DNA of 64,000 nucleotides from Acinetobacter populi (GCF_002174125.1 NZ_NEXX01000002.1:310001-374000), one strand, 5' to 3'; numbered from the stretch's first letter, positions 16,529 to 28,241 are shown. Made by a program: numbers and translations. The notes: generated by a model not told the origin, from the sequence alone.

Positions 16529-17074
16529 CTATTGATAAATATTCCCCTTATACTTTAACCAGCCATCAATGTGGCGACCTTGTGGATCACGGTGCGTCCA
16601 GTGAATCACACCACCTTGAGTATTATATTCATATTCCCCAAAGAACTGGACAGTATCACCTTTGCTTAGCTTTTCTAGGCGTGGTGATAAATCAATATTG
16701 TGTGCCACCAAAACCGTCATGCCATTTCCAAGTTCCAGAATAAAACGCTGGTGACGAGAACCCTGTTGATCATCAGCTAAAACTGTTTTAACCACACCCA
16801 CACCTTCCACCTGAACATCACTGCGCCGATCTAGAAAGGCCTGCTGAATTTTGGCATCACCCGCAAGTAATGAGGAAGATTGATTTTGCTCAAACTGTTG
16901 CTTGTCACCCGCAACAATCTGATCTTGCAATTGATGATGTGAGTTTTGTTCTGCCGTTGTGGGTGCCGATCCGCTATGATTTTGATCACGACTAAAAATA
17001 TTGGTACCCAATACAATGGCCACGATAATGGCAACAATTACCCCAGCATTGATACTTTTTTTCTTTCCAGCCAT
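16529..17074 (-). CDS. DUF3465-family membrane-anchored protein
   Basis: The 181-residue protein has one N-terminal membrane segment (about residues 9-26, GVIVAIIVAIVLGTNIF), a polar linker and a C-terminal domain of about 100 residues. That domain contains VAHNIDLSPRLEKLSKGD and GGVIHWTHRDPQGRHIDGWL, the pattern of the DUF3465 family. These are probably OB-fold-like periplasmic domains of unknown function. It is a single gene on the minus strand with no operon partner. Function is not known, and the family assignment is from recognition of the conserved tail. Confidence 0.75.
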   Translation of the reverse strand: MAGKKKSINAGVIVAIIVAIVLGTNIFSRDQNHSGSAPTTAEQNSHHQLQDQIVAGDKQQFEQNQSSSLLAGDAKIQQAFLDRRSDVQVEGVGVVKTVLADDQQGSRHQRFILELGNGMTVLVAHNIDLSPRLEKLSKGDTVQFFGEYEYNTQGGVIHWTHRDPQGRHIDGWLKYKGNIYQ

Positions 17075-17096
17075 ATCACGTCATCTCATCTATGTT

Positions 17097-17124
17097 AAAA
17101 CCTGATCACAGGCCATCAGGTTTT
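17097..17124 (-). terminator. Hairpin between the serine hydrolase and DUF3465 genes
   Basis: AAAACCTGAT (17097-17106) pairs perfectly with ATCAGGTTTT (17115-17124) around an 8-base loop. It lies beyond the serine hydrolase stop and gives a T4 tail on the minus strand. Confidence 0.65.
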
Positions 17125-17146
17125 AATTGTAGCAAAATAAACGCCA

Positions 17147-18460
17147 TTAAATGATTTCAGTTTGCTTAGGATCTGTTCCAAAAATCGCACGTCGTTTACT
17201 TCGCTCAACTTTTGGACATTGAGTAGAGATCTGATATAACAGCTTCATCAATGCAGGTAAATGTGTTCCGACCACAGATTTTCCGGTACTTAGCAAGGCG
17301 ACACTAATGTCACGTTGTGGATCGGCCCAACAAATATTATTGGAAAATCCAAGATGTCCAAAAGCCTGACCAGTCATTGGGCCATATAATCCTACCGGAT
17401 TATTCCCAAGCATCGGTCCAAGTGCATAACGCATCGGCACCAGCAAGGAGTGATCAAGCTTAATGCCGGAGGTTGGCAAGGTTGCCCGAAATACGGTTTC
17501 CGACGTCATGATTCTATGTCCCTGATATTCACCACCATTTAACAGCATCTCAAAAAAGCGGCAAATTTCCTCGGCACTGGTATATATATTTGCCGCAGGA
17601 CTGATACTGTCCATAAATCTTGGATCATTGGTCACTTGCACGGCTGTTTTTAAATCTGCCCCCAGAACATGACTCAGATATTGGTCTGTACCAAATCTGG
17701 AATAAAATCCCGTCACGTAGTTCAGCGCGACCTCATCTCGAAACTCAGGTGCAACCCCATAATTAAAACAACGCATCTCCATCGGGCTGGCAATTTTTTC
17801 CTGCAAATAGTCCTTCAAATTTTTTTGAGTCACACGCTCGATAATCTCACCAAGAATATAACCAGCAGTCAATGCATGATATGCCAGTTTCGATCCCGAA
17901 GCAGACATCGGTTTTGCAGCATAAAGCCGTTTTAAAATTTCTTCCTGATCAAATAAAATCTCGGGATCTACTTTGCCTTCCAGCCGTGGAATCCCACCTC
18001 GATGAGACAGTAAATGAAAAATCGTGGTATAGCGTTTACCACGCTGTGCATACTCTGGAATATAATAACTAATTGGATCCAGCAGATTTATCTCCCCTGC
18101 CTCATCCAATATATGAACCAGCATTGCCGTAATCAGTTTAGAGGCCGAAAATAAACAAATCGGTGTGGTGGTTTTTGCAGCAATTTGTTGTGTGGTGATA
18201 TCTTGTTGTAAAGACGCATCAGCAAAGTTACCGCGAGCATAACCAATACTGCGATTAATCAGAATTTTGCCTTGCCGCCGTAAACAAAAAGAAATTTGCG
18301 GATGATTCCCGGTACGGTATAAATCCTCTACTGCCGTTATGATCCGTTGTAATTGTTGCTCACTCATCCCGCCAGCTTCGGCTGGATGTTCTCGTCGAGC
18401 ATCGGTAATCGGCTGTAAATCTTTGGGAATATCCAGCGTATTACTTGAAAAAATTTTCAT
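17147..18460 (-). CDS. Serine hydrolase, class C beta-lactamase/esterase (EstB-like) family
   Basis: The 437-residue protein has the penicillin-binding/beta-lactamase fold. The catalytic serine and lysine are S105 and K108 in LFSASKLITAM, a tyrosine box is present around AYHALTAGYIL, and FGHLGFSNN is the third box. No signal peptide is visible, so it is probably cytoplasmic, like many carboxylesterases of this family. Substrate is unknown; an esterase or peptidase role is more likely than antibiotic resistance. It is monocistronic with a hairpin after the stop. Confidence 0.85.
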   Translation of the reverse strand: MKIFSSNTLDIPKDLQPITDARREHPAEAGGMSEQQLQRIITAVEDLYRTGNHPQISFCLRRQGKILINRSIGYARGNFADASLQQDITTQQIAAKTTTPICLFSASKLITAMLVHILDEAGEINLLDPISYYIPEYAQRGKRYTTIFHLLSHRGGIPRLEGKVDPEILFDQEEILKRLYAAKPMSASGSKLAYHALTAGYILGEIIERVTQKNLKDYLQEKIASPMEMRCFNYGVAPEFRDEVALNYVTGFYSRFGTDQYLSHVLGADLKTAVQVTNDPRFMDSISPAANIYTSAEEICRFFEMLLNGGEYQGHRIMTSETVFRATLPTSGIKLDHSLLVPMRYALGPMLGNNPVGLYGPMTGQAFGHLGFSNNICWADPQRDISVALLSTGKSVVGTHLPALMKLLYQISTQCPKVERSKRRAIFGTDPKQTEII

Positions 18461-18685
18461 CCTCTGTCCTTATTATTTTAATACCTGTTTTTGTCTTTAA
18501 GATTGAATCCTCCAATCTTGACAATCCATATTGTCTAATAGTTATTAATAGAAATAAAGAACTTTATAATAATTTTTAAAAAAGCAAAGCATATAACTGC
18601 CGAATAAATCGTCAATGTGCTACTTTAATATTTTAAAAATATGTTATACATAGTGACGAAGATTAACTATTAATTTGAATAAGTC

Positions 18686-19675
18686 ATGAGCAACGCCAAT
18701 AACCTTGAACAATTGCAACACTATACCACCATCGTTGTCGATAGCAGTGATCTTGATGCTGTACAAAAGTTTCGTCCGATTGATGCCACCACCAACCCTT
18801 CACTGATCACCGCAGCTGCAAATCAATCGCAAAATCGTAGCTTGATTGAAGATGCATTTGAGCTGGCACGTGCAGAAAACTATGAAGGTGATGCGCTGAT
18901 TGAACGTAGCATTGATATTCTAACCGTCAAATTTGGTGTGGAAATCCTGAAATATATCGATGGGCGAGTTTCTACCGAAGTCGATGCCAGCCTATCATAC
19001 GATACTGAAGCTACGGTACAAAAAGCCTATGACCTGATTAATCTATATCAGCGTTTTGGTATTGATACCAATCGCGTATTGATTAAAATCGCTTCAACCT
19101 GGGAGGGGATTCAGGCAGCAAGACAACTGGAAAGTGAAGGCATTCACTGTAACTTAACTTTATTGTTTGGCTTAGCGCAAGCACAAGCCTGTGCTGATGC
19201 CCGGGTTACGTTAATCTCGCCTTTTGTGGGCCGTATTCTGGACTGGTACAAAAAAGCGGAAAATAAAGACAGCTATCCAATCGAACAAGATCCGGGTGTA
19301 CTGTCGGTTAAGAAAATTTTCCAGTATTACAAGCAAAATGAGATTAAAACCCAAGTCATGGGTGCCAGTTTCCGTAGCACAGCACAAGTACTGGCACTGA
19401 CTGGTTGTGATTTACTGACCATTGCACCTGCCTTATTAGAACAGTTGTCTGCACAATCTGATCAAGTTCAGCCACAACTTTCTGTCGCACAGGCATTGGA
19501 GGCTGAGAAAATTACCCTTGAGCCGTTAAATGAAGCTTCATTTAAAGCGCAACTGGAAAATGATCTGATGGCATTCCAATTATTGCAAAGTGGTATTGAT
19601 GGCTTTATTAAAGCCCGGGAACAACTGGCAACCCTGTTGCGTAGCAGCTTTGGTATTGCCAATATTGATGACTGA
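18686..19675 (+). CDS. tal: Transaldolase
   Basis: This 329-residue enzyme of the non-oxidative pentose phosphate pathway transfers a dihydroxyacetone unit between sugar phosphates. The Schiff-base lysine is K134 in VLIKIASTWEGI, and PIDATTNPSLITAA near the N terminus is the first transaldolase signature. Length is slightly above the E. coli TalB length. The gene stands alone on the plus strand and converges on the ketoacyl synthase gene; both share a long perfect hairpin. Confidence 0.95.
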   Translation: MSNANNLEQLQHYTTIVVDSSDLDAVQKFRPIDATTNPSLITAAANQSQNRSLIEDAFELARAENYEGDALIERSIDILTVKFGVEILKYIDGRVSTEVDASLSYDTEATVQKAYDLINLYQRFGIDTNRVLIKIASTWEGIQAARQLESEGIHCNLTLLFGLAQAQACADARVTLISPFVGRILDWYKKAENKDSYPIEQDPGVLSVKKIFQYYKQNEIKTQVMGASFRSTAQVLALTGCDLLTIAPALLEQLSAQSDQVQPQLSVAQALEAEKITLEPLNEASFKAQLENDLMAFQLLQSGIDGFIKAREQLATLLRSSFGIANIDD

Positions 19676-19695
19676 TTAAACAGTTAAAAACACAC

Positions 19696-19724
19696 AAGCG
19701 TTTATGTGACGTACATAAACGCTT
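19696..19724. terminator. Shared hairpin between convergent tal and ketoacyl synthase genes
   Basis: AAGCGTTTATGT (19696-19707) pairs perfectly with 19713-19724 around a GACGT loop. No strong T run is present on either side, so it is a likely but not certain bidirectional terminator. Confidence 0.6.
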
Positions 19725-19735
19725 ATTCTGATGAA

Positions 19736-20839
19736 TTAATCGACTTTTTTTACCACAATCGAACCAATCGAATAGCCTGCCCCAAAGGAACACAATACTG
19801 CATATTCACCTTGTTCAACCTCATGCCAAGTTTGATCCATGGCAATAATCACACCGGCAGATGAGGTATTGGCATAATTCTCCAATACATTCGGTGCAAG
19901 TTCTGGTGTAGCATCTTTACCTAGCAAGAGTTTTAAAATCAGCGCATTCATATTGGCATTGGCTTGATGCAACCAGAAACGTTTGGGTAGATGCACATCA
20001 ATATTCAATTTTTGTAATTGATTCTTAATGGTTTGTGCAGCCATTGGACAGACTTCTTTAAATACTTTACGGCCATCCTGTCTAAAAATACGATCATTAC
20101 GTATCGCATTTTCACTGGCATTTAAAAAACCAAAATTATTACGGATATTATTGGAAAATTGAGTTTCCAGATAGCAATCCACAATTTCAAAACCTGCTTT
20201 TTCTGTTGTCTCTTCAATAATTGAGGCCGTTGCTACATCACCAAAAATAAAATGGCTGTCCCGTGAAGTATAATCAATCTGCCCTGACATGATTTCTACA
20301 TTGACCAATAACACCCGTCTAGCACCGGAATTAATCGCATCATACGCTTGTTTCAAGCCGAAAGTGGCGGCAGAACAAGCCACATTCATGTCAAAAGCAT
20401 AGCCTTTAATGCCAAGTGCATGTTGAATTTCAATGGCAACCGCAGGATAAGCACGCTGAATACATAAGCTGGATAAAATCACCACATCAATATCATCAGC
20501 CGTAACATTTGCTTTTTGCATGGCAATTTTTGCAGCTTCAACACCCATTTCTGCTTGCAGTGAAATTTCATCATTCTCACGTTCACGCAAGTTTGGCATC
20601 ATACGATCAATATCCAGAATACCTGTTTTTTCCACCACGTACCGGGATTTAATGCCTGAAGCTTTTTCGATAAACTCGGCTGTCGATGGACGCAGTGCTT
20701 CTAGCTCACCTGCGGCAATGGCAGCCTCGTGCTGCTGATTATAGCGCGCCACATATGCATTAAGACTCGCCACCAGTTCTTCGTTGCTGATGCTATCAGA
20801 TGGGGCATATACGCCTGTACCTGTAATGCGAATACTCAT
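19736..20839 (-). CDS. Beta-ketoacyl-ACP synthase III family protein (downstream paralogue)
   Basis: The 367-residue thiolase-fold enzyme has the FabH-type triad: C155 in [10 protein letters not shown], His in [13 protein letters not shown], and Asn in [12 protein letters not shown]. It condenses an acyl donor with malonyl-ACP. The protein is about 40 residues longer than E. coli FabH and resembles the FabH-like enzymes of pseudomonads and Acinetobacter that accept longer acyl-CoA. Its substrate is not determined. It is a close paralogue of the gene at 21169-22275 in the same orientation. AAGGAA precedes the ATG. Confidence 0.85.
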   Translation of the reverse strand: MSIRITGTGVYAPSDSISNEELVASLNAYVARYNQQHEAAIAAGELEALRPSTAEFIEKASGIKSRYVVEKTGILDIDRMMPNLRERENDEISLQAEMGVEAAKIAMQKANVTADDIDVVILSSLCIQRAYPAVAIEIQHALGIKGYAFDMNVACSAATFGLKQAYDAINSGARRVLLVNVEIMSGQIDYTSRDSHFIFGDVATASIIEETTEKAGFEIVDCYLETQFSNNIRNNFGFLNASENAIRNDRIFRQDGRKVFKEVCPMAAQTIKNQLQKLNIDVHLPKRFWLHQANANMNALILKLLLGKDATPELAPNVLENYANTSSAGVIIAMDQTWHEVEQGEYAVLCSFGAGYSIGSIVVKKVD

Positions 20840-21168
20840 GCAAAATTCCTTGTTTTATAGACCGAAACATTTTGCCACATTTACTGCCAAGCGTTGATGA
20901 CCTAAAGTATCTGTTATCGTACAAGTTTGTGCTACGGTTTTAATTCTGGAAAATATTTGTTCTAATCACGTTTTTTCCACCAAATTCATCAAAATCGTGT
21001 CATTAAGCTGCAAAGTTTTCATGATTATGGTTATTTATGGCATTCCTGCACTGCTTATTATTTTTTTTGATGCTCTAAAATATGAGGCTCATATTGGCGA
21101 TATCATTCATTAAGTAAAAATAATAAAGCGAAAATTTCACAATTTCCGCTTTGTTTCAATTCATAAAA
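20840..21168. other. Gap between the two ketoacyl synthase genes, with a minus-strand terminator
   Basis: The 329-bp gap holds no gene. At 21125-21152 AAAGCGAAAATT and AATTTCCGCTTT pair (one G-U) around TCAC, and on the minus strand the stem is followed by an A/T-rich tract. This is a likely terminator of the upstream paralogue. The downstream copy therefore probably has its own promoter between about 20860 and 21100. Confidence 0.6.
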
Positions 21169-22275
21169 TTATGCCGCAGCAACTTTTTTCAGGATAATTG
21201 AGCCAAGAGAATAACCGGCACCAAAAGAACAAAGTACACCGTATTCACCATCATCAAGCTCATGTCCTGTTTTATCCAGCACAATAATCACGCCAGCCGA
21301 TGAGGTATTGGCATATTCATCCAGTACAATCGGTGCACGTTCCGGTGCAATATCTTTACCCAGAATAAGTTTAAGAATCAGTGCATTCATATTGGCATTG
21401 GCCTGATGTAACCAAAAGCGTTTTGGCGCATGAATATCAATATTTAAACGGGTTAATTGTTCTTTAATGGTTTTTGCCACCAAGGGCGAAACTTCCTTAA
21501 AGACTTTACGACCATCTTGTTTAAACAACAGTCCATGCGTCGCATTTTCACTGGCATTTAAAAAGCCAAAATTATTGCGAATACTATTAGAGAACTGGGT
21601 AATCAACTGGCAATCTACAATTTCAAAACCCGCTTTTGCTGTTGTATCTTCAATGATCGAAGCCGTTGCCACATCACCGAAAATAAAATGGCTATCACGT
21701 GTACCAAAATCATTATGTGCCGAAGTGATTTCAGAATTGACCAAAAGCACACGTCGGGCACCACATTTAATCGCATCATGTGCCTGCTTTAAACCAAACG
21801 TAGCTGCCGAACAAGCAACGTTCATATCATAGGCATAGCCTTGAATACCAAGCGCAGTTTGAATTTCAATGGCGACCGCAGGATAGGCACGCTGCATATT
21901 CGAGCAGGATAAAATCACCACATCAATATCTTCAGCAGTAACCCCTGCTTTTTGCATGGCAATCTTTGCCGCAGCGACACCCATTTCTGCTTGTAATGAA
22001 ATTTCATCATTACCACGTTCACGCAAATTCGGACGCAAACGATTAATATCTAAAATACCCGATTTTTCCACCACATGACGTGATTTAATCCCGGAAGCTT
22101 TTTCGATAAATTCTGCTGTCGATCCGCGCAATGCTTCAATTTCACCACGTTCAATTGCTTCGGCATGATCTTGATTGTAGCGTTCTACATAAGCATTCAA
22201 GCTGGCAACCAATTCCTCATTCGAGATTGTTTCTGGCGGGGTATAAACGCCTGTCCCTGTAATACGAATGCTCAT
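21169..22275 (-). CDS. Beta-ketoacyl-ACP synthase III family protein (upstream paralogue)
   Basis: The 368-residue protein shares most of its sequence with the neighbouring copy (identical [11 protein letters not shown] start, same catalytic [28 protein letters not shown] and [10 protein letters not shown]). The start at 22275 is chosen because it matches the paralogue and has AAGGAG in front; a longer frame reaching 22353 runs into hrpA. It begins 22 bp after the hrpA stop, so it may be read from the hrpA transcript. The pair looks like a tandem duplication with later divergence. Substrate is unknown. Confidence 0.85.
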   Translation of the reverse strand: MSIRITGTGVYTPPETISNEELVASLNAYVERYNQDHAEAIERGEIEALRGSTAEFIEKASGIKSRHVVEKSGILDINRLRPNLRERGNDEISLQAEMGVAAAKIAMQKAGVTAEDIDVVILSCSNMQRAYPAVAIEIQTALGIQGYAYDMNVACSAATFGLKQAHDAIKCGARRVLLVNSEITSAHNDFGTRDSHFIFGDVATASIIEDTTAKAGFEIVDCQLITQFSNSIRNNFGFLNASENATHGLLFKQDGRKVFKEVSPLVAKTIKEQLTRLNIDIHAPKRFWLHQANANMNALILKLILGKDIAPERAPIVLDEYANTSSAGVIIVLDKTGHELDDGEYGVLCSFGAGYSLGSIILKKVAAA

Positions 22276-22297
22276 GTACAACTCCTTCTTACTCAGT

Positions 22298-25200
22298 TTA
22301 ACGGACATCCAACTGCGCCCAGGCTTTTTGCAATCGTGCAGGTGAAATTGCAAATCGGGTTTTCATTGGTTGTGCAAATAAAGAAATACGTAACTCTTCC
22401 ACCATGGGATAAATTTGATGTGTTTTTGTTCTTGGAGAATTAAATAATTTATCCATCCATGGATCAACCACATCAATTGCGTCCTGATCACGTTTCAGAT
22501 TATTCGGCAAACGTTCCAGTCGCACCTGTAACGCTTTCAAATAACGTGGATATTCTAACCAGATTTCGCTTGGCACCTGATAAGCAAATTCACTTAAACG
22601 CATTAAGTCTAACTGATCTTCAATATCATTGATACTTCGTTCAAATACATCAAGATCAATACCTAACAATAATTGACGGATATTTTGCCATAATTTAAAA
22701 ATATCTGTAATTACAGCCAACACCTGTTGCCCAACACTTAAAAAGCGTTGTTTGGCATCCAGTAAAATTTGCTCAAACTGATCTTTGCTGGTCGCTATGG
22801 TTTGCAAGGTGACTTGCAAGGTGGCATAAATCAGAATCTTTTCCAGTTGTTGCTTTTCCCCTAAAGGTGAAAATGCCAGTGCCAGTGGTTTTGAAATCTG
22901 CTTTTTCAATTGACGGATTAAATCCCCCAGTTGCAGATATACCAGTTGAATCACACCTTCACGCTGCTGAAGCATTGCCTGTTGGAGATCATGAAAACGC
23001 TGAATCACCACGCCAGTTTTGGTATTAACATCCAAATCAACGAAAGCAGTAACAGGACTGAGTGCCTGATAATTTTGTACCACCACGCCAGATACTTTTT
23101 GTGATGACTCAAATACAAAATCGGCAGGAAATTCTGTGAACTCACCTTTCAACTGCTTAACTGGTCGCTGAGTCTGCACACGGCAACGGGCCTGTAATTC
23201 CTCTAAATTCCGCCCCTGATCAATCAGGTGATGACGCTCATCCACGACTTTAATCAGTGGCAATAAATAGGCAGGAATATGCTCGAAACTAAAATCTCTA
23301 GCCTGAATGCCCTCACCACGTAACATAAATGCAAGTAAATCAACTATATGTTTTTGCTGATCCGGTAAGCTAAGTTGCTGCTCAATCTTTCTGGCAGTAT
23401 CGGGAATCGGTACCACTAGGCGACGTTTTTCTTTAGGCAAATTCTTTAACAAAGCTTCAATTAAATCCAATCGCCAGCCTGCAATTCCCCACGACCATTG
23501 ATTTGCATCAATCTGTGATAATGCCTGTACCGGTACAGTGACCACCGCACCGTCGTCGTCGTGACTCGGATCAAAATGATATTTGACCGCCAGTTTAAGC
23601 TGACCATTTTTTAAATAGTCCGGAAACTGTGCTGTAGTTGGCCGATCACTCAACCATAAATCCTGTTCATTAAAATATAAAAACCGTGGATTGCCAGGTT
23701 CAATCGTTGCCCGCCAATCTTCTAAACTACGACGTGATGCAATCTCTTTGGGAATACGCTCGGCATAGAATTGATACAGTGTTTCTTCATCGACAATCAA
23801 ATCACGACGACGTAGCTTATCTTCAACCCGTTCAATTTCTTTGAGCTTAAGTAGATTATGCTGTAAAAAAGGTGGCGTAATACCTAGATTTCCCGTCACC
23901 AGTGCATCCCGCAAAAAGATCTCGTGGGCGGCTTCCCGATCCACTTTTTCAAAATTGACCAGTTGCTTGGGCTGAATAATTAAACCAAATAGGGAAATTT
24001 GCGCATAGGCATTGACGATTCCGGCTTTTTTCGACCAATGTGGCTCAAAATAATGGTATTTCAACAAATCCCGTGCTGCCAGCAGAATCCATTCCGGTTC
24101 AATCTTCGCCAGTGTACGCAAATACACTTGCGAAGTTTCCACCATTTCAAAGGCCATCACCCAAGGCGTATTGGTCTTATGCAAAGTACTGGCAGGAAAT
24201 ACCTTGGCTTTTTGCTGACGCACAGCCTGAAAAACATTGCGTTCATCGGTTTTTTGCGCCACAAAAGACAATAAACCGGTTAACAAGGCACGATGTAAAT
24301 TCTCATAACTGGCAGATTTTTCATTTAAACTCATGCCCAGTTGTTGTGTCATTTCCAACAATTGCTGATAGGTTTGTCGCCATTCGCGCAAACGCAACCA
24401 GCTTAAAAAATGCTGTCGGGCAAATTGGCGACGCTGATTTTCACTCATTTGCTGTTCATGCTTGAGTGACATCATGGTTTGCCATAACTTCACATAAAAT
24501 AGAAAATCAGAATCTGCTTCTTTAAACAGTGCATGTTTCTGATCTGCCTGCATTTGCTTGTCTGCCGGACGTTCCCGTGGATCTTGCACAGCCAAAGCAC
24601 TGACAATAATCAAGGTTTCCTGTAATACGCCAAAATGCGCACCGCCCACCAACATACGCGACAATCTCGGATCAATCGGCATTTTTGCCATCATTTGTCC
24701 GATTTTGGTTAAGGCATCTCCCCTATTTTCTTTTTTGGCAGAAGATAACGGTTTTTTCTCAGCGGAGGAATCCGAATGATTTAAACCCAAAGCTCCGAGT
24801 TCGATCAATAGTTTACGACCATCATTGACCAGTCGATGATCCGGCGGTTCGATAAAATCAAAATTTTCCAGACTACCTAAACCCAGACTTTGCATCTGCA
24901 AAATAACCGATGCCAGATTAGTACGCTTAATTTCAGGTTCGGTAAATTCTGGTCGACTTAAAAAATCTTCTTCACTGTACAAGCGGATACAAACACCTGC
25001 CGCAATACGCCCACAACGACCCTTACGCTGATTGGCAGCAGCCTGTGAAATCGCTTCAATGGGTAACCGCTGAACCCGTGATCGATAGCTATAACGGGAA
25101 ATACGAGCAAAACCACTGTCAATCACATAGCGAATATTGGGCACAGTTAAAGCCGTTTCCGCCACGTTGGTGGCAATAATAATACGCCGTCCCTTACCAC

Positions 25201-26215
25201 CGGGATTAAAGATTTTTTGTTGCTCAGATAACGCTAAACGGGCATATAACGGTAGAATCTCGGTATGGCGTGGGCCATATTTTTGCAGAGTTTCCTGCAA
25301 CTCCCGAATTTCTTGTTCGGTACTGGCAAAGATCAGAATATCAGCATATTCCGGATGACCTTTTGCTTCGGCATCAGCAAAGCATTCTTCAACAGCCTGC
25401 ACTACAGCACGTGGTAAGTTTTCCTCAAAATCATCAAAGGCATCATCATCACTGCCACCAACGGTCATTTCCGAAATTGGACGATAACGCACTTCAACCG
25501 GAAAACTACGCCCTTCAACTTCAAAAATCGGGGCATCATGAAAATATTGACTAAAGCGATTGACATCCAGCGTTGCCGAAGTCACGATCACTTTCAAATC
25601 TGGGCGCTTGGGCAAAATATTCTTGATATAACCCAGAATAAAATCAATATTTAGTGAACGTTCATGCGCTTCATCAATAATAATGGTGTCATATTTGGTG
25701 AGAAAGCGGTCATGTCCCAGCTCTGCCAGCAAAATCCCATCTGTCATTAAACGGACAATCGAATCCTGATTGCCCTGTTCATTAAAACGTACTTTAAAAC
25801 TGATGCTTTTACCCAGCGGTTCGCCCAGTTCCTCTGCAATCCGTTGTGACACACTGCGCGCTGCAAGTCGACGTGGCTGAGTATGGCCGATTAAACCAGT
25901 CAACCCACGTCCAGCCAGCATGGCAATCTGGGGCAACTGTGTGGTTTTCCCCGAACCAGTTTCCCCGGCAACAATAATCACCTGATGCTTTTGAATGGCT
26001 GCGACCAGTTTGTCGGCATATTGGGTAACGGGTAAGTCTTGATTTAATTTGATCTGTGGAAAATGTTGCAGACGCGCGGCGACATGTCGTTTAGACTGGG
26101 CCAACAACTGCTGATATTTATGCTCATCCTGCTGTTTGCCTTTTTTTAACCGATACAAGCGATGACGATCTTTGGCCATGACTAAATCTTGTATATCAAA
26201 ATCGGTTGTTGTCAA
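22298..26215 (-). CDS. hrpA: ATP-dependent RNA helicase HrpA
   Basis: This 1305-residue DEAH-box helicase has Walker [10 protein letters not shown] at 84-92, DEAH at 181-184 and the late helicase motif QRKGRCGR. A long C-terminal region typical of HrpA follows (DUF3418-like). E. coli HrpA processes fimbrial mRNA and helps rescue stalled or collided ribosomes. The frame begins with TTG at 26215 preceded by GGGAAG; the first ATG is at 26179. Residues before that ATG ([18 protein letters not shown]) still resemble the HrpA N terminus, so the TTG start is preferred. The downstream ketoacyl synthase gene follows closely. Confidence 0.94.
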   Translation of the reverse strand: MTTTDFDIQDLVMAKDRHRLYRLKKGKQQDEHKYQQLLAQSKRHVAARLQHFPQIKLNQDLPVTQYADKLVAAIQKHQVIIVAGETGSGKTTQLPQIAMLAGRGLTGLIGHTQPRRLAARSVSQRIAEELGEPLGKSISFKVRFNEQGNQDSIVRLMTDGILLAELGHDRFLTKYDTIIIDEAHERSLNIDFILGYIKNILPKRPDLKVIVTSATLDVNRFSQYFHDAPIFEVEGRSFPVEVRYRPISEMTVGGSDDDAFDDFEENLPRAVVQAVEECFADAEAKGHPEYADILIFASTEQEIRELQETLQKYGPRHTEILPLYARLALSEQQKIFNPGGKGRRIIIATNVAETALTVPNIRYVIDSGFARISRYSYRSRVQRLPIEAISQAAANQRKGRCGRIAAGVCIRLYSEEDFLSRPEFTEPEIKRTNLASVILQMQSLGLGSLENFDFIEPPDHRLVNDGRKLLIELGALGLNHSDSSAEKKPLSSAKKENRGDALTKIGQMMAKMPIDPRLSRMLVGGAHFGVLQETLIIVSALAVQDPRERPADKQMQADQKHALFKEADSDFLFYVKLWQTMMSLKHEQQMSENQRRQFARQHFLSWLRLREWRQTYQQLLEMTQQLGMSLNEKSASYENLHRALLTGLLSFVAQKTDERNVFQAVRQQKAKVFPASTLHKTNTPWVMAFEMVETSQVYLRTLAKIEPEWILLAARDLLKYHYFEPHWSKKAGIVNAYAQISLFGLIIQPKQLVNFEKVDREAAHEIFLRDALVTGNLGITPPFLQHNLLKLKEIERVEDKLRRRDLIVDEETLYQFYAERIPKEIASRRSLEDWRATIEPGNPRFLYFNEQDLWLSDRPTTAQFPDYLKNGQLKLAVKYHFDPSHDDDGAVVTVPVQALSQIDANQWSWGIAGWRLDLIEALLKNLPKEKRRLVVPIPDTARKIEQQLSLPDQQKHIVDLLAFMLRGEGIQARDFSFEHIPAYLLPLIKVVDERHHLIDQGRNLEELQARCRVQTQRPVKQLKGEFTEFPADFVFESSQKVSGVVVQNYQALSPVTAFVDLDVNTKTGVVIQRFHDLQQAMLQQREGVIQLVYLQLGDLIRQLKKQISKPLALAFSPLGEKQQLEKILIYATLQVTLQTIATSKDQFEQILLDAKQRFLSVGQQVLAVITDIFKLWQNIRQLLLGIDLDVFERSINDIEDQLDLMRLSEFAYQVPSEIWLEYPRYLKALQVRLERLPNNLKRDQDAIDVVDPWMDKLFNSPRTKTHQIYPMVEELRISLFAQPMKTRFAISPARLQKAWAQLDVR

Positions 26216-26587
26216 ACTGTCTTCCCACTCAAAATAAATAAAGCAGAGTATTCTACTCCTTTTCCAGCATATTCTAAAATATTTTCTTTTATCGCCATCA
26301 AGTTACACATTGTCACAGAAATATTTTTGGTGTCGCCTTGAATTTTTTCTTTTCACCTTAATGTACTGTTACACTCCTTGATGTACAAATTTAAGTGGTT
26401 TTGATCATTAAATTGTCATGTGATGAGGATAGTGTGTATTAAAACTCATGATCCTTTTGATATGTTCGATGTCGATCAAATTTTCCGATTATTTGTATAT
26501 AAAAATACTGTTTTACCAATTAAAGAATTTACACTATTCTTAATTCCGAAAGTTAAACATTCATTCACTCATTAATGGAGATACGAA
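26216..26587. other. Divergent intergenic region hrpA/ahpC
   Basis: The 372-bp non-coding region must hold the promoters of both genes. A GATCA-rich stretch near 26400-26490 (TTTTGATCATTAAA, GATGTCGATCAAATTTT) contains partial inverted repeats that could be operators. A specific regulator such as OxyR cannot be assigned by eye. The ahpC ribosome site is TGGAG at 26576-26580. Confidence 0.4.
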
Positions 26588-27151
26588 ATGAGCTTAATTA
26601 ATACCGAAGTAAAACCATTTAAAGCACAAGCCTACCACAATGGTCAATTTGTTGAAGTAACAGAAGCTGATCTGAAAGGCAAATGGTCTGTTGTATTTTT
26701 CTATCCAGCTGACTTTACATTCGTTTGTCCAACTGAGCTTGAAGACTTGGCTGACAACTACGAAGAATTCAAAAAATTAGGTGTTGAAATTTACGGTGTA
26801 TCTACAGATACTCACTTCACTCACAAAGCTTGGCACGACACTTCTGATGCCATCAAAAAAGTTCAATATCCTTTAGTCGGCGATCCAACTTGGACTTTAT
26901 CTAAAAACTTTGACGTATTAATCGAAGCTGATGGTCTTGCAGATCGTGGTACTTTCGTAATTGATCCAGAAGGTAAAATCCAAATCGTTGAAATCAATGC
27001 CGGTGGTATTGGCCGTGATGCATTAGAACTTCTTCGTAAAGTGAAAGCTGCACAATACGTTGCTGCTCACCCAGGCGAAGTTTGCCCAGCAAAATGGAAA
27101 GAAGGTGACTCAACTCTTGCACCATCTATCGACTTAGTTGGTAAAATCTAA
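26588..27151 (+). CDS. ahpC: Alkyl hydroperoxide reductase subunit C (2-Cys peroxiredoxin)
   Basis: The 187-residue typical 2-Cys peroxiredoxin reduces organic peroxides, H2O2 and peroxynitrite. The peroxidatic cysteine is C47 in [14 protein letters not shown] and the resolving cysteine is C166 in [10 protein letters not shown]. Length equals that of E. coli AhpC. The codon choice is that of a highly expressed gene, similar to the ribosomal genes of the window. No ahpF gene follows; a strong terminator lies right after, so the gene is monocistronic. Confidence 0.96.
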   Translation: MSLINTEVKPFKAQAYHNGQFVEVTEADLKGKWSVVFFYPADFTFVCPTELEDLADNYEEFKKLGVEIYGVSTDTHFTHKAWHDTSDAIKKVQYPLVGDPTWTLSKNFDVLIEADGLADRGTFVIDPEGKIQIVEINAGGIGRDALELLRKVKAAQYVAAHPGEVCPAKWKEGDSTLAPSIDLVGKI

Positions 27152-27175
27152 GTTTTAGATTCTTTTAAATAGAAT

Positions 27176-27206
27176 AAAAAGAGCATCCAAGTGATGCTCT
27201 TTTTTT
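27176..27206 (+). terminator. Terminator of ahpC
   Basis: GAGCATC (27181-27187) pairs with GATGCTC (27193-27199) around CAAGT, extended by A5/T7 flanks. Confidence 0.9.
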
Positions 27207-27292
27207 ATATGCGTCATTTGGTCTTTTATTTACTTTGACGCATGATGTAATTGAATTATCATAACGCAAAAATGATCTAAAGCCGGATTATC

Positions 27293-28141
27293 ATGTTATT
27301 GCTTATTATTGCTGCATTGTTTAGTGTTTCAGTTTCGGTTACGCTAAAAATCTATAAAAAGTATCAATTTAACATTTTACAAATTCTTGCTTTTAATTAC
27401 GTGAGTGCTAGTTTACTTGCCTTTATCTATTTAAAACCAGACTTTAGCCATTTTAATCTGCATAGCTCATGGTGGTTAATTATATTACTGGGCATATTAT
27501 TACCCAGTATTTTCTGGTGTCTGGATCGTGCCTTGCAGCATGCAGGTTTAATCAAAACTGAAATCGCACAGCGTATTTCCGTGGTATTAACCATTTTGAT
27601 CTCTGCAATGATTTATCAGGAACATTTTAGCCTGTTAAAAATTGCTGGTATTGCACTGGGAATCATTGCTGTACTCCTCATGTTAATGGGTAAATCAGGT
27701 GCACAAGCAAAAAAACAATCCGGCGCATGGCAATATATTCTTGCTGTATGGATTGGCTATGCAATGATTGATTTATTATTCAAATATACCTCAAGTCTGG
27801 GACTACAATTTAGTAGCACCCTAACCGCAATTTTCTGTTGTGCGGCACTGGTCATGTTTGCAGTGAATTTATTCAAGTCTGTTCAATGGCACAGTGCAAG
27901 TATTTTTGCTGGATTAGGGCTTGGTGTACTGAATTTTTCCAATATTTATTTTTATCTACAAGCACATCAGCAACTCAAAGATAGCCCAGCAATTGTCTTT
28001 GCTGGCATGAATATTCTCGTGGTGTTGTTTGGCGTCGTCGCAGCAATCCTGATCTTTAAGGAAAAAATGACGACAGGAAAAATCTTAGGCGGTCTTTGTG
28101 CAATACTTGCGGTATATTGTTTGATGCAAAGTATGCTTTAA
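27293..28141 (+). CDS. EamA-type DMT superfamily membrane transporter
   Basis: The 282-residue, very hydrophobic protein has about ten predicted membrane helices in two similar halves, the layout of the drug/metabolite transporter (EamA) superfamily. Examples are the stretches near LLLIIAALFSVSVSVTL at the N terminus and ILGGLCAILAVYCLMQSML at the C terminus. Such carriers export metabolites, amino acids or toxic compounds in the inner membrane. The substrate is unknown. It is a single gene between ahpC and the convergent lptB. Confidence 0.8.
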   Translation: MLLLIIAALFSVSVSVTLKIYKKYQFNILQILAFNYVSASLLAFIYLKPDFSHFNLHSSWWLIILLGILLPSIFWCLDRALQHAGLIKTEIAQRISVVLTILISAMIYQEHFSLLKIAGIALGIIAVLLMLMGKSGAQAKKQSGAWQYILAVWIGYAMIDLLFKYTSSLGLQFSSTLTAIFCCAALVMFAVNLFKSVQWHSASIFAGLGLGVLNFSNIYFYLQAHQQLKDSPAIVFAGMNILVVLFGVVAAILIFKEKMTTGKILGGLCAILAVYCLMQSML

Positions 28142-28241
28142 CCCATACATTGATAGGTTAAAACATACTTTCAAACATTGATTTTTAATATTTTAGAAAC
28201 TAAACCCTTAACTTTATACTTTAAAGCTTATACCTTAAAAC

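Noticed and set aside
22276..22353. Upstream extension of the second ketoacyl synthase frame
   Set aside because: It runs into hrpA; the internal ATG at 22275 has a ribosome site and matches the paralogue start.
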